Shown here in pieces: positions 28,056 to 37,139 of a DNA stretch of 64,000 bases. A model generated the notes under the pieces. That model had not been told where the DNA came from, did not search any database, and worked only from the letters and a program-made list of their open reading frames with translations. The translations under genes and the position numbers were made by a program. The stretch is taken from the NCBI GenBank assembly GCA_049698775.1, contig JBAVYM010000016.1, forward strand, positions 1 through 64,000, in the 5' to 3' direction. Position 1 is the stretch's first letter; each line of letters opens with the position of its first letter. This stretch comes from REEB76 sp049698775 (GTDB lineage: Bacteria > Pseudomonadota > Gammaproteobacteria > Natronospirales > REEB76).

Positions 28056-29194
28056 GAATCTGTGTGCTCGAAAAAGCGTTTCACGCCTTCCAGCCAGGAA
28101 TGTCCGCGCGGCAAATGCTTGCCACCTTCGACGCGGAGAGAACTGTCAAATTGCCTGAGCATGTCTTTCTGCTCGCGGCTCAGATTCACGGGAGTTTCCA
28201 CTTCGACGCGACACAGAAGGTCGCCCGTGGCGCCGCCGCGCACCGGCTTCACGCCTTTGCCGCGCAAACGCAGAATCTTGCCGGCCTGGGTTTCGGGGGG
28301 AATCTTGAGCGTCACCCGCCCGCCCAGGGTCGGCACTTCCACTTCGCCGCCCAACGAGGCAAGCATGAAAGACACCGGCACAGAGGAAATCAGATCCGCG
28401 CCCTCGCGGGTGAAAATCGCATGCTGACGCACGTTGATCTCCACATACAGATCGCCGGCGGGGCCACCTTGGGGCCCGGCTTCACCTTCGCCCGCGAGCC
28501 GGATACGGTCGCCGCTGTCCACGCCGGCCGGAATTTTCACCGACAGGTTGCGACGTTCTTCCACGCGCCCCTGGCCGTGGCACTTGGGACAGGGATCGCC
28601 GATGACCGTACCGCTGCCGTGGCAGCGCGGACAGGTTTGCTGAATGGAAAAGAATCCCTGCTGCATGCGCACCTGACCCTGGCCCCCGCAGGTTGAACAG
28701 TTCTGGGGCTGGCTGCCTTTGCGGGCGCCGCTGCCGTCACAGAGATCGCAACGGACCAGGCTGGGCACGCGGATGGTCACCGTGCTACCGAACACCGCCT
28801 GCTCGAGACTGAGTTCCAGGTCATAACGCAGGTCGGCGCCGCGATACACGCGCTGACCACGGCCACCGCGCCGGCTGCCGCCAAAAATATCGCCGAACAT
28901 GTCACCGAAAATGTCGCCGAAGGCGTCGGCGGGATTGAAGCCACCGGCGCGACCACCGGCAGCGCTCGCCTCCACGCCCGCGTGCCCGAATTGATCGTAG
29001 GCCGCGCGTTTCTGCGCGTCGCTCAGGACTTCGTAGGCTTCCTTGGCTTCCTTGAACTTGCCTTCCGCCTGCTGGTCGCCGGTGTTGCGATCCGGATGGT
29101 ATTTCATGGCCAGCCGCCGGTAGGCCTTCTTGATCTCGGTCTCCGGTACGCCGCGCGCCACGCCCAGCACGTCGTAATAGTCACGCTTGCTCAT
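28052..29194 (-). CDS. dnaJ: Chaperone DnaJ
   Basis: About 380 residues from the ATG at 29194 (MSKRDYYDVLGV). It is the Hsp40 partner that stimulates DnaK ATPase. The J-domain HPD triplet is at residues 33-35, followed by a Gly/Phe-rich linker. The four zinc repeats CDLCDGSG, CSTCGGQG, CPRCHGSG and CPKCHGQG and the C-terminal substrate domains follow. Its start overlaps the stop of a TMEM175-type channel gene by four bases, which separates it from dnaK. Confidence 0.97.
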   Translation of the reverse strand: MSKRDYYDVLGVARGVPETEIKKAYRRLAMKYHPDRNTGDQQAEGKFKEAKEAYEVLSDAQKRAAYDQFGHAGVEASAAGGRAGGFNPADAFGDIFGDMFGDIFGGSRRGGRGQRVYRGADLRYDLELSLEQAVFGSTVTIRVPSLVRCDLCDGSGARKGSQPQNCSTCGGQGQVRMQQGFFSIQQTCPRCHGSGTVIGDPCPKCHGQGRVEERRNLSVKIPAGVDSGDRIRLAGEGEAGPQGGPAGDLYVEINVRQHAIFTREGADLISSVPVSFMLASLGGEVEVPTLGGRVTLKIPPETQAGKILRLRGKGVKPVRGGATGDLLCRVEVETPVNLSREQKDMLRQFDSSLRVEGGKHLPRGHSWLEGVKRFFEHTDS

Positions 29195-29769
29195 TCGGAG
29201 AAAGCCTTTTCGATGCGCCGATCCGGCACGATCCACATGACCGCAACCAATACGTACAGGGCGTCAGAAATCCATTGGTTGACAAAAGCGAGGGCTATCG
29301 CGAGCGCATAGCAGAGGACGGACAGCTTGCCCTTGAAGTCGCGGCCCGTGGCTTTTGCCAGGATCGAATCCCTGCCGCCATTGGCGACAATCAACGCACG
29401 CTGCAAGGGCTGCCATGCCAACGCCGCCATCAGCAGTACCGCGCCATAGAGCGAGGTCGGCAAAGCGGCAAAATGGTTCTCGCCCATCCAGCCGGTGATG
29501 AACGGCACCAGCGACAGCCAGAACAGCAGGTGTAGGTTGGCCCACATCGCGCGGCCGCTGATGTGTTCAACGACATGCAACATGTGGTGGTGATTGTTCC
29601 AATAGATGCCGATGTTCACGAAACTGAGCACGTACACCAGAAATACCGGCAGCACTGGCGCAAGTGCCGCAAGGCTGGCGCCGTGGGGCACCTTCATCTC
29701 CAGCACCATGATGGTGATGATGACGGCCAGCACCCCGTCGCTGAAAGCTTCCAGCCGCGCCTTGCCCAT
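29191..29769 (-). CDS. TMEM175-family potassium channel-like protein
   Basis: About 192 residues from the ATG at 29769 (MGKARLEAFSDGVLAVIITIMVLEM). The RxxxFSDGV signature of TMEM175/DUF1211 is in the first helix, and six membrane helices are predicted. Bacterial members are proton- or potassium-permeable channels, so a cation-channel role is inferred. The gene lies inside the chaperone operon, between dnaK (99-base gap) and dnaJ (four-base ATGA overlap). This is an unusual place that would make it heat-shock induced. A start at 29847 is possible but less likely. Confidence 0.85.
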   Translation of the reverse strand: MGKARLEAFSDGVLAVIITIMVLEMKVPHGASLAALAPVLPVFLVYVLSFVNIGIYWNNHHHMLHVVEHISGRAMWANLHLLFWLSLVPFITGWMGENHFAALPTSLYGAVLLMAALAWQPLQRALIVANGGRDSILAKATGRDFKGKLSVLCYALAIALAFVNQWISDALYVLVAVMWIVPDRRIEKAFSE

Positions 29770-29868
29770 CTGAGTTCCCGCCCGGATTAAAGAAGCACCC
29801 ATGCCAGAGTTTGCAGCAGTCAACTCCGGCGCGGGCGTGTGATGCATCAGTTTACTAACAGATAAAAT

Positions 29869-31794
29869 TTACTTCTTGTCGTCCTTAACCTCTTCGAACT
29901 CCGCGTCCACCACGTTTTCCTTGTTCTTGCCGTCGTCGCCCTGCGATTGCTCGCCACCAGCCGGAGTTTCCGCGGGCTTCGAGGCATACAAGCGTTCGGC
30001 CAGTTTTGCCGAGGCCTCCGCCAGAGCCTGAGTCTTGGTTTCGATGACGCCCTTGTCGTCTTTTTTGATCACATCCCTGAGGTCGCGGACAGCGGATTCC
30101 ACGCGGGCGCGTTCCTCGCCGGTGACCTTGTCACCCAGCTCCTTGAGGGTCTTCTCGCTCGAATGCACCAGATTGTCGGCCTGATTGCGCGTCTCTACCA
30201 ATTCACGGGCCTTGTGATCTTCCTCGGCATGGGCTTCCGCGTCCTTCACCATGCGCTCTATGTCGTCTTTCGATAAACCCGAAGATGCCTTGATGGTGAT
30301 CTTCTGTTCCTTGCTGGTGGCTTTGTCCTTGGCCGACACATTCAGAATGCCATTGGCGTCTATATCGAAACTCACTTCGATTTGCGGCATGCCGCGCGGC
30401 GCCGGCGGAATGTCGGAGAGATCAAACCGGCCCAGGGATTTGTTGTCACGCGCCATCTCACGTTCGCCCTGAAGCACATGCACCGTCACAGCGGTCTGAT
30501 TGTCATCGGCCGTGCTGAAAGTATTTGCGGCATGCGTCGGGATGGTGGTGTTCTTTTCAATCAATTTGGTCATGACTCCGCCCAGGGTTTCGATACCCAG
30601 TGACAACGGCGTCACATCCAGCAACAGCACGTCTTTCACGTCGCCTTTGAGCACGCCGGCCTGCACCGCAGCGCCCACGGCCACGGCTTCGTCTGGGTTC
30701 ACGTCCTTGCGCGGCTCCTTGGCGAAGAAATCCTTTACGGTTTCCTGCACCTTCGGCATGCGTGTCTGGCCGCCCACCAGGATTACGTCGTTGATTTCAC
30801 TGACCGATAGTCCGGCGTCTTTCAATGCGATCTTGCACGGTTCGACGGTTTTCTCGATCAGGTCTTCCACCAGCGCTTCGAGTTTGGCGCGCGTCAGCTT
30901 GATGTTGAGATGCTTCGGGCCGCTGGCGTCCGCGGTGATGTAGGGCAGATTGATTTCCGTCTGCTGGGTGGACGAGAGTTCGATCTTGGCTTTCTCTGCG
31001 GCTTCTTTCAGGCGCTGCATGGCCAACGGATCGTTGCGCACGTCTATGCCCTGTTCCTTGCGGAACTCTTCGGCGATGTAGTCAATGATGCGTTTGTCGA
31101 AATCCTCGCCGCCCAAAAAGGTGTCGCCATTGGTGGAAAGCACCTCAAACTGGTGCTCGCCGCCGACTTGCGCGATCTCGATGATGGAAATATCGAAGGT
31201 GCCGCCGCCCAAATCATATACGGCGATCTTCTTGTCGCCGGTGACCTTGTCCAGGCCGTAAGCCAATGCCGCGGCGGTGGGCTCGTTGATGATGCGCTTC
31301 ACGTCCAGACCCGCGATCTTGCCCGCATCCTTGGTAGCTTGGCGTTGGGAATCGTTGAAATAGGCCGGCACGGTAATGACCGCTTCGGTTACCGGTTCGC
31401 CGAGGTAATCCTCAGCGGTTTTTTTCATTTTCTGGAGAACGCGTGCGGAGATTTCCGGCGGCGCCATTTTTTTCTTGTTCACGTCCACCCAGGCGTCGCC
31501 GTTGTCGGCCTTGACGATGCTGTATGGCACCATGCCAATGTCCTTTTGCACCACTTCATCGTTGAACTTGCGGCCGATGAGACGCTTGATGGCGTACAAG
31601 GTGTTTTTGGGATTGGTGACTGCCTGGCGCTTGGCCGACTGGCCCACCACCACCTCGTTGTCCTTGGTGAAGGCCACGATGGACGGCGTGGTGCGGTCGC
31701 CTTCACTGTTCTCGATGACCCGGGGCTTGCCACCCTCGATAACCGCCACGCAAGAGTTGGTGGTGCCGAGGTCAATGCCGATGATTTTGCTCAT
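29869..31794 (-). CDS. dnaK: Chaperone DnaK
   Basis: A 641-residue Hsp70. The N-terminal nucleotide-binding domain starts with IIGIDLGTTNSCVAVIEGG, and the phosphate loop AVYDLGGGTFDISIIE is present. The substrate domain and lid follow, and the C-terminus ends in an acidic tail like the EEVD-type tails of bacterial Hsp70. A sigma-32 promoter sits just before it. GrpE is upstream. Confidence 0.98.
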   Translation of the reverse strand: MSKIIGIDLGTTNSCVAVIEGGKPRVIENSEGDRTTPSIVAFTKDNEVVVGQSAKRQAVTNPKNTLYAIKRLIGRKFNDEVVQKDIGMVPYSIVKADNGDAWVDVNKKKMAPPEISARVLQKMKKTAEDYLGEPVTEAVITVPAYFNDSQRQATKDAGKIAGLDVKRIINEPTAAALAYGLDKVTGDKKIAVYDLGGGTFDISIIEIAQVGGEHQFEVLSTNGDTFLGGEDFDKRIIDYIAEEFRKEQGIDVRNDPLAMQRLKEAAEKAKIELSSTQQTEINLPYITADASGPKHLNIKLTRAKLEALVEDLIEKTVEPCKIALKDAGLSVSEINDVILVGGQTRMPKVQETVKDFFAKEPRKDVNPDEAVAVGAAVQAGVLKGDVKDVLLLDVTPLSLGIETLGGVMTKLIEKNTTIPTHAANTFSTADDNQTAVTVHVLQGEREMARDNKSLGRFDLSDIPPAPRGMPQIEVSFDIDANGILNVSAKDKATSKEQKITIKASSGLSKDDIERMVKDAEAHAEEDHKARELVETRNQADNLVHSSEKTLKELGDKVTGEERARVESAVRDLRDVIKKDDKGVIETKTQALAEASAKLAERLYASKPAETPAGGEQSQGDDGKNKENVVDAEFEEVKDDKK

Positions 31795-31842
31795 GTATGA
31801 ACTCTCCGAACTGAATGTTTTAAGGAATTCTGGGTTATGGCT

Positions 31843-31871
31843 TAAATGGGGTTCACGCGCGGGGTTTCAAG
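31843..31871 (-). promoter_or_regulatory. Sigma-32 heat-shock promoter of dnaK
   Basis: On the minus strand CTTGAA (plus 31866-31871), a 14-base spacer and CCCCATTTA (plus 31843-31851) match the heat-shock sigma consensus almost perfectly. The -35 box overlaps the grpE stop codon. Transcription would start about 40 bases before the dnaK ATG, giving dnaK its own heat-inducible transcript within the operon. Confidence 0.85.
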
Positions 31872-32433
31872 CAGCCGCATCCGGGCTTTTGGCCACGATC
31901 ACCCGGGCCGGTCTGAGCAGCCTGCCATTCAGCAGATAGCCTTTTTGCACGGTCTCCAGCACCGTTCCCGGCGCCGCCGCCGTGCTTGGCTGCATGGCCA
32001 TGGCCTCATGCCGCTCGGGGTTGAATGCCTCGCCGCTGACCGGGTCCACTTCGCTGACCCCGGAACGCTCCAAAAGCGAGGCCAGCAGTTTCAAGGTCAT
32101 TTGCATGCCTTCTTTGACGCCGTCCGCCTGCTTGGCCGCCGTCAAACCCATTTCCAGGCTGTCCTTGACCGGCAGCAAATCCACCAGGAACCTTTCGAGG
32201 GCAAACTTGTGCGCATTTTCCAGGTCGCGCTGGCTGCGCTTGCGCAGGTTGTCCATCTCGGCGGCCGCGCGCAAATAGCCATCCCAGTTCCGGGCCGCCT
32301 GCTGTTGCGCTTCGGCCAGTGCCGCCTTGAGTTCTACCGTTGGATCGGCGGCAACCGTGTCGGTCTGCACTACGGCTTGACCTCCGTCTTCGGTGTTCCG
32401 GACGGCCTGCTCTTTGTTCATCCTGTCCTCCAT
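31867..32433 (-). CDS. grpE: Nucleotide exchange factor GrpE
   Basis: A 188-residue co-chaperone that releases ADP from DnaK. The long coiled-coil N-terminal part includes LRAAAEMDNLRKRSQRDLEN, and the C-terminal beta domain includes NPERHEAMAMQP. Two starts are plausible. ATG 32433 has GGAG seven bases upstream, and ATG 32421 has GGAGG five bases upstream. The protein differs by only four residues. Confidence 0.95.
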   Translation of the reverse strand: MEDRMNKEQAVRNTEDGGQAVVQTDTVAADPTVELKAALAEAQQQAARNWDGYLRAAAEMDNLRKRSQRDLENAHKFALERFLVDLLPVKDSLEMGLTAAKQADGVKEGMQMTLKLLASLLERSGVSEVDPVSGEAFNPERHEAMAMQPSTAAAPGTVLETVQKGYLLNGRLLRPARVIVAKSPDAAA

Positions 32434-32494
32434 TTACTCACTCCACAGCCTGAAATCCGTCCGCGAAGTGGACAGGATGTTGGGGATTTGGGGT

Positions 32495-33556
32495 TCACTT
32501 GCGCGGGTTCAAGGCCGCGCCCAACAAGCGCGCGGTCAAATCCACGATGGGAATCACCCGCTCGTAGGCCATGCGCGTGGGCCCAATGACGCCCAGCACG
32601 CCCACCACTTCGTCGCCTACACTGTAAGGCGCAGTCACCACGCTGCACTCATCCAGTACCCGGTAGCCGGATTCCTCGCCGATGAAGATCTGCACGCCCT
32701 CGGCGACGATACATTTGTCCAGCAGGTGCAGGATGTCACGCCGCTGGTTGAAAGCCTCGAACAGGCTCCGCAGCTTCTCCACGTCGGACAGCTCGGCCCA
32801 TTCCATGAGGTTAGTTTCACCGGCCATGACATAGCTGCGGTTGTCTTCCCGGCCACGCGGCTCGACCACCTTTTCCGCCATGGTGATGGCGGCCAACATC
32901 AGGTTGTTCATGCTCTCACGGGTGCGGCGCAATTCATGCAGCAATGCGCTGCGCACGGCATGGATATCCTTGCCGGCGAAATGGGTATTCAGATAATTGC
33001 TCACCTGCTGCAGCGTGGCCGCATCATAGTGGCGATCCAGGTTGAGGATGCGGTTCTGCACCTCGCCTTCGTTCAGCACCAGGATGGCCAGCACGCGCTG
33101 CTCCGAGAGCGGCAGGAATTCGATATGCCGCCAGGCGATGTGCTCGCGCCGCGGCAGCGTCACCACGCCGGTCATGTGGGTGATGCTCGAAAGCATGCTG
33201 GAAGCGGACGCAAGCAAGGCCTGGGGATTGGGATCCTCAATGTCGAGTTGCTGCCGGATCAGGCGTACCTCCTGTTGTTCAAGCGGCTTGACCGTCAGCA
33301 GGGTGTCCACGAAAAAACGGTAGCCCTTTACCGTGGGCACCCGGCCGGCCGAGGTATGCGGCGCCGCGATGAAGCCCAGCTCTTCCAAATCCGCCATCAC
33401 ATTGCGGATGCTGGCCGGACTCAGGTCTAGGCCGGAACCCCGCGACAGGGTACGCGAGCCGACTGGCTCGCCGTCGCGGATATAGTGTTCCACCAGCATC
33501 TTGAGCAGGTGCTGGGCACGCTCGTTCAACCCTGTTTCGACTGTGCCACTGCTCAT
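32495..33556 (-). CDS. hrcA: Heat-inducible transcription repressor HrcA
   Basis: About 353 residues from the ATG at 33556 (MSSGTVETGLNERAQHLL). It is the repressor that binds CIRCE operators and is kept active by GroEL. The N-terminal winged helix has GEPVGSRTLSRGSGLDLSPASIRNVMADLEE-type helices, and the GAF-like domain follows. It is the first gene of the hrcA-grpE-dnaK operon and has a CIRCE element in its own leader, so it is autoregulated. Having both HrcA and a sigma-32 promoter is a mixed mode known in some proteobacteria. Confidence 0.96.
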   Translation of the reverse strand: MSSGTVETGLNERAQHLLKMLVEHYIRDGEPVGSRTLSRGSGLDLSPASIRNVMADLEELGFIAAPHTSAGRVPTVKGYRFFVDTLLTVKPLEQQEVRLIRQQLDIEDPNPQALLASASSMLSSITHMTGVVTLPRREHIAWRHIEFLPLSEQRVLAILVLNEGEVQNRILNLDRHYDAATLQQVSNYLNTHFAGKDIHAVRSALLHELRRTRESMNNLMLAAITMAEKVVEPRGREDNRSYVMAGETNLMEWAELSDVEKLRSLFEAFNQRRDILHLLDKCIVAEGVQIFIGEESGYRVLDECSVVTAPYSVGDEVVGVLGVIGPTRMAYERVIPIVDLTARLLGAALNPRK

Positions 33557-33592
33557 GATTCGCCGGCCGCTAATGCAATGTCTCGCGCAAAC

Positions 33593-33619
33593 TTGGCACT
33601 CACGATAAGTGAGTGCCAG
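33593..33619. promoter_or_regulatory. CIRCE operator
   Basis: TTGGCACTC, nine bases, then GAGTGCCAG: the HrcA-binding inverted repeat with one substitution per arm from TTAGCACTC/GAGTGCTAA. It lies 37 bases before hrcA and just downstream of the presumed promoter, the classic repression position. Confidence 0.93.
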
Positions 33620-33624
33620 CCGGA

Positions 33625-33654
33625 AAGCTAGCAACCTGCCATGAAAACTGTCAA
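33625..33654 (-). promoter_or_regulatory. Probable sigma-70 promoter of hrcA
   Basis: On the minus strand a perfect TTGACA (plus 33649-33654) is followed, after 18 bases, by TAGCTT (plus 33625-33630), a weak -10 box. Transcription would begin at or in the CIRCE element, which is consistent with repression by HrcA. Confidence 0.6.
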
Positions 33655-33706
33655 GCCGTACGCGCCATTTCGCGCCCCTGGGCTGCCATGCTACCGTTCT
33701 TCACCT

Positions 33707-34606
33707 ATGCCAGCCGCATTTACCAACATCGCGGTCCTGGGCCGTGACGGCGACCCTCAGATCACACCGACGCTGACAGCCCTGCTGGAACAGCTGCGGG
33801 CGGAAAAGGTCAGTGCCCTGATTGACGTCGCGCTCGCGCCCCTGCTGGCAGGCAACCTGGCTCTGCAATTTGCCGACCGCAACCATCTCAGCACGCAAGC
33901 CGACTTGGCGGTCGTCATCGGTGGCGACGGTACTTTGCTCAAAGCCGTGCGTGTGTTCAGCAACCGGCCGATGCCGCTGGTGGGCGTGAATCTGGGCCGT
34001 TTGGGCTTTTTGACCGATATTTCGCCGGAGACTCTGGCCAAAGATCTGCACGCCATTCTGCAAGGACATTATTACGCCGAACAACGCCTGCTGCTGGATG
34101 CTCAGGTTACGCATGCATCGAGCAGCACCGCAAGCATGCCGGCACTCAATGATGTGGTTATACAGAAAGCCGATGGCGGGCGGCTGATTGAATTCGAAAC
34201 GCACGTGGATGGACGCTTTGTGTGCGCGCACCGCGCCGATGGCATCATCATCGCCACCCCGACCGGCTCCACCGCGTATGCCCTGTCCGGTGGCGGATCC
34301 ATCCTGCATCCCGCACTGGACGCAATCACGCTGGTCCCGATCTGCCCGCATGCACTGGGTGACCGACCCATCGTGGTGAAGGGCGACAGCAATATCGAGA
34401 TCGTGCTCAACAGCACGCACGGCGGCCGTGCCCAAGTCACCATTGACGGGCAATACACTCAACTGCTCGAAATACATGATCGTGTGCGGGTACGGCGTTC
34501 CGCTTCCAACGTGACGTTTATCCACCCGCACGGCCATGACTATTACCGCATCCTGCGTACCAAGCTCCACTGGGGGCCCGCAATCCCAGCCAGCCACGAG
34601 GATTGA
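33707..34606 (+). CDS. nadK: NAD kinase
   Basis: About 299 residues from the ATG at 33707 (MPAAFTNIAVLGR). An upstream ATG at 33641 overlaps the hrcA promoter and is less likely. The enzyme phosphorylates NAD to NADP. Family motifs are GGDGTLLKAVR, VNLGRLGFLTDI, LNDVVIQ and PTGSTAYALSGGGSI. It is divergent from hrcA, and recN follows eight bases later. Confidence 0.95.
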   Translation: MPAAFTNIAVLGRDGDPQITPTLTALLEQLRAEKVSALIDVALAPLLAGNLALQFADRNHLSTQADLAVVIGGDGTLLKAVRVFSNRPMPLVGVNLGRLGFLTDISPETLAKDLHAILQGHYYAEQRLLLDAQVTHASSSTASMPALNDVVIQKADGGRLIEFETHVDGRFVCAHRADGIIIATPTGSTAYALSGGGSILHPALDAITLVPICPHALGDRPIVVKGDSNIEIVLNSTHGGRAQVTIDGQYTQLLEIHDRVRVRRSASNVTFIHPHGHDYYRILRTKLHWGPAIPASHED

Positions 34607-34614
34607 GGCGCGGT

Positions 34615-36288
34615 ATGCTGACACACATCGCGATCCGCAATTTCGCCATCATTGACGCACTGGAGCTTGATTTCCGCAACGGTTTAAGCGTGCTCACCGG
34701 CGAGACCGGCGCAGGCAAATCCATTCTGGTGGACGCCGTCGGACTGGTGCTGGGAGACCGGGCTGATGTGGATGTGATCCAGCATGGTGCGGAGCACGCC
34801 GAAATTACTGCTGAATTCGACGTGAGTGCCTTGCCGCAGGTGCAGGCTTGGCTCGAAACACACGCGCTGGAGGCCGACGGCGAATGCATCCTGCGCCGCA
34901 TCGTCGGCCGGGACAGCCGTTCACGCGGCTTGATCAACGGTCGCAGCACGCCCCTGCAACTGCTCAAGGAGTTGGGTGAACAACTGGTGGATATCCACGG
35001 CCAGCATGAACATCAATCCCTGCTGAAGCCAATGGCGCAACTGGCGCTGTTGGACGGGTTTGCGAATCACGCCGCCGTGCTCAGCCGTATCGCCAAACTG
35101 CACGATGATTGGAAAGCCGTGCAAGAACGCTTGACAAAATTGCAGGCCGCCGCTGCACAACGTGACAGTCTCCTGGAACTATTGCGCCATCAAGTCAGCG
35201 AACTGGTCGCGTTGGCGCTGCAGCCGAACGAGATCGCCGCCTTGGATGAGGAGCACCAGCGCCTGGCAAACGGTGGCAAATTGCTGGAAGGCGCCCAATC
35301 CGCCCTGAACGGTTTATATGAAGACGAGGAAAACTCCGCGCATCATATTCTGCATCGGGCGCTGCACACGCTTACCGGACTGAGTGAATTGGACGCGCAA
35401 CTCAAGGAACTGTGCGCCACGCTGACCGCTGCGGAAATGCAGCTTGCGGATGCCGGTGAGGCATTGCGACATTACGTCGCCAATGCGGATCTGGATCCGC
35501 AGCGCCTGGCATGGGTGGAAAGCCGCCTGGGCAGCATTCACGATCTGGCGCGCAAACACCACACGGAACCCGAAGCCTTGCCGGCCCTACTCGAAAATCT
35601 GCGTACCGAACTTAATATCCTGGAGCACGCCGAAGTGGCCCTGCAGGAACTGGAAGCGGAGCGCTCCCGCCTGCAAACCGGTTATCGAAAGACCGCCGCA
35701 CAATTGAGCCAGCAACGCAACCAGGTGGCGGAGGAACTCGGCCGCAAGGTTACCGGTATCATTCAGGAGTTGGGTATGCCGGATGGCTGTTTTGCCATCA
35801 CACTGAACACCGATATGGAACGCTTCACGCCGCACGGCAGTGACCAGGTGGAATTCCAAGTGAGCGCCAACAAGGGCCAACCACTGAAACCACTGGCCAA
35901 GGTGGCTTCCGGCGGCGAGCTTTCCCGTATTGCATTGGCGATTCAGGTTGTCGCCGCCCAGGCCAGCGCCATTCCCTGCATGATTTTCGACGAAGTGGAT
36001 ACAGGCATCGGCGGTGGCGTGGCGGAAATCGTCGGCCGCCGTCTGCGCACGCTCGGCGAGAAACGCCAGGTGCTGTGCGTCACACACCTGCCGCAGGTCG
36101 CCTCACAGGCACATCAGCATTTCCGCGTACTCAAAGAAACCCGTGCCAACCACACGCTCACACGCATCGAATTGCTGGATAAAAAAGCCCAAATCGAGGA
36201 ACTGGCGCGCATGCTGGGGGGCGTGGAAATCACCGAGACCACGCGCAAACATGCGCGCGAGATGATTGCGCGCACTGCCAAAGCTTGA
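34615..36288 (+). CDS. recN: DNA repair protein RecN
   Basis: About 557 residues from the ATG at 34615 (MLTHIAIRNFAI). It is an SMC-like ATPase in double-strand-break repair. The Walker A box GETGAGKS is near residue 33, and long coiled coils occupy roughly residues 150-350. The ABC signature KVASGGELSRIALAI and Walker B MIFDEVDTGIGG come near the end. The gene ends two bases before the convergent fur gene. Confidence 0.96.
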   Translation: MLTHIAIRNFAIIDALELDFRNGLSVLTGETGAGKSILVDAVGLVLGDRADVDVIQHGAEHAEITAEFDVSALPQVQAWLETHALEADGECILRRIVGRDSRSRGLINGRSTPLQLLKELGEQLVDIHGQHEHQSLLKPMAQLALLDGFANHAAVLSRIAKLHDDWKAVQERLTKLQAAAAQRDSLLELLRHQVSELVALALQPNEIAALDEEHQRLANGGKLLEGAQSALNGLYEDEENSAHHILHRALHTLTGLSELDAQLKELCATLTAAEMQLADAGEALRHYVANADLDPQRLAWVESRLGSIHDLARKHHTEPEALPALLENLRTELNILEHAEVALQELEAERSRLQTGYRKTAAQLSQQRNQVAEELGRKVTGIIQELGMPDGCFAITLNTDMERFTPHGSDQVEFQVSANKGQPLKPLAKVASGGELSRIALAIQVVAAQASAIPCMIFDEVDTGIGGGVAEIVGRRLRTLGEKRQVLCVTHLPQVASQAHQHFRVLKETRANHTLTRIELLDKKAQIEELARMLGGVEITETTRKHAREMIARTAKA

Positions 36289-36290
36289 AA

Positions 36291-36713
36291 TTATTTGTGC
36301 AGGGTTTTACGGCAATCAAAACAGATGCCGTAAAGATGCAGGGAGTGGTCGGTTATCTCGTAACCCTTGGCTACGGCGATTTGTTTCTGGCGCTTCTCGA
36401 TCTCGCCGTCCATGAATTCGTCCACCCGTCCGCATTTCACGCACACGATATGGTCGTGATGATCCCCCTGATTCAGCTCGAATACCGAGTGCCCGCCCTC
36501 GAAATGATGACGCGTCACCAGTCCGGCCGCCTCAAACTGGGTCAGCACCCGGTACACCGTGGCCAGGCCGATATCCTCGCCGGAATCCAGCAGCGACTTG
36601 TACATGTCCTCAGCGCTCATGTGGCGCTGCTTGCTGCGCTCCAGGATCTCGAGGATCTTGACCCTCGGCAGGGTCACCTTGAGACCGGCATTGCGAAGTT
36701 CCTGGTTTTCCAC
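36291..36713 (-). CDS. fur: Ferric uptake regulator
   Basis: A 140-residue protein from a GTG start (VENQELRNAGLKVTLPR) with GAGGA seven bases upstream. It is an iron-dependent repressor. The N-terminal winged helix contains AEDMYKSLLDSGEDIGLATVYRVL. The metal-site segment GDHHDHIVCVKCG and the late CFDCRKTL are intact. bamE is divergent, the standard arrangement in gammaproteobacteria. Confidence 0.96.
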   Translation of the reverse strand: MENQELRNAGLKVTLPRVKILEILERSKQRHMSAEDMYKSLLDSGEDIGLATVYRVLTQFEAAGLVTRHHFEGGHSVFELNQGDHHDHIVCVKCGRVDEFMDGEIEKRQKQIAVAKGYEITDHSLHLYGICFDCRKTLHK

Positions 36714-36758
36714 GGCGGGTTCCTCGGATTCACGCTTCTCGGGGCAGCGTGACTCAGG

Positions 36759-36786
36759 TATTATCACCCCCCCGTCAAGCAACGCA
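36759..36786. promoter_or_regulatory. Candidate fur promoter in the fur/bamE gap
   Basis: On the minus strand TTGCGT, 16 bases and GATAAT (plus 36760-36765) form a plausible promoter, with its start about 40 bases before fur. The same bases read TATTAT on the plus strand and could serve bamE, but there is no good -35 box in that direction. I see no clear Fur box. Confidence 0.35.
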
Positions 36787-36802
36787 ACCCGGCCCGCCTG
36801 TC

Positions 36803-37138
36803 ATGCGTCTGATTCCTTATGTCGTTCTTCCACTGTTGATGCTGACAATGAGTGCCTGCGTCTATCGTCAGGACATCAAGCAAGGCAATTTGCTCAAACC
36901 CAGCATGATCGAGCAGCTCAAGCCCGGCATGACCGAGGCGCAAGTGCGATTTGTGATGGGACCGCCCATGATCCGGGATCCGTTCCACGCGGATCGCTGG
37001 GACTACGTGTATTACAACCTGCCGAGCAGCCTCAGCCCGGACCAGACCGTCGGCAAAGCGCATGTGATGCTGTTATTCAAGGATGGCAAACTGGCCAGCA
37101 TCGAACAAAAGGTCATGCCGCCCGCCACAAAAGAATGA
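36803..37138 (+). CDS. bamE: Outer membrane assembly lipoprotein BamE
   Basis: About 111 residues from the ATG at 36803. The lipobox MLTMSAC places the lipidated cysteine near residue 18. The SmpA/OmlA fold is recognisable in LKPGMTEAQVRFVMGPP and DRWDYVYYN. It is an accessory lipoprotein of the BAM complex that inserts outer-membrane beta-barrels. It is divergent from fur. Confidence 0.94.
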   Translation: MRLIPYVVLPLLMLTMSACVYRQDIKQGNLLKPSMIEQLKPGMTEAQVRFVMGPPMIRDPFHADRWDYVYYNLPSSLSPDQTVGKAHVMLLFKDGKLASIEQKVMPPATKE

Positions 37139-37139
37139 T

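Noticed and set aside
36749..36802. Longer N-terminus for BamE
   Set aside because: It would put 18 residues before the signal peptide and lipobox. The ATG at 36803 fits a lipoprotein.
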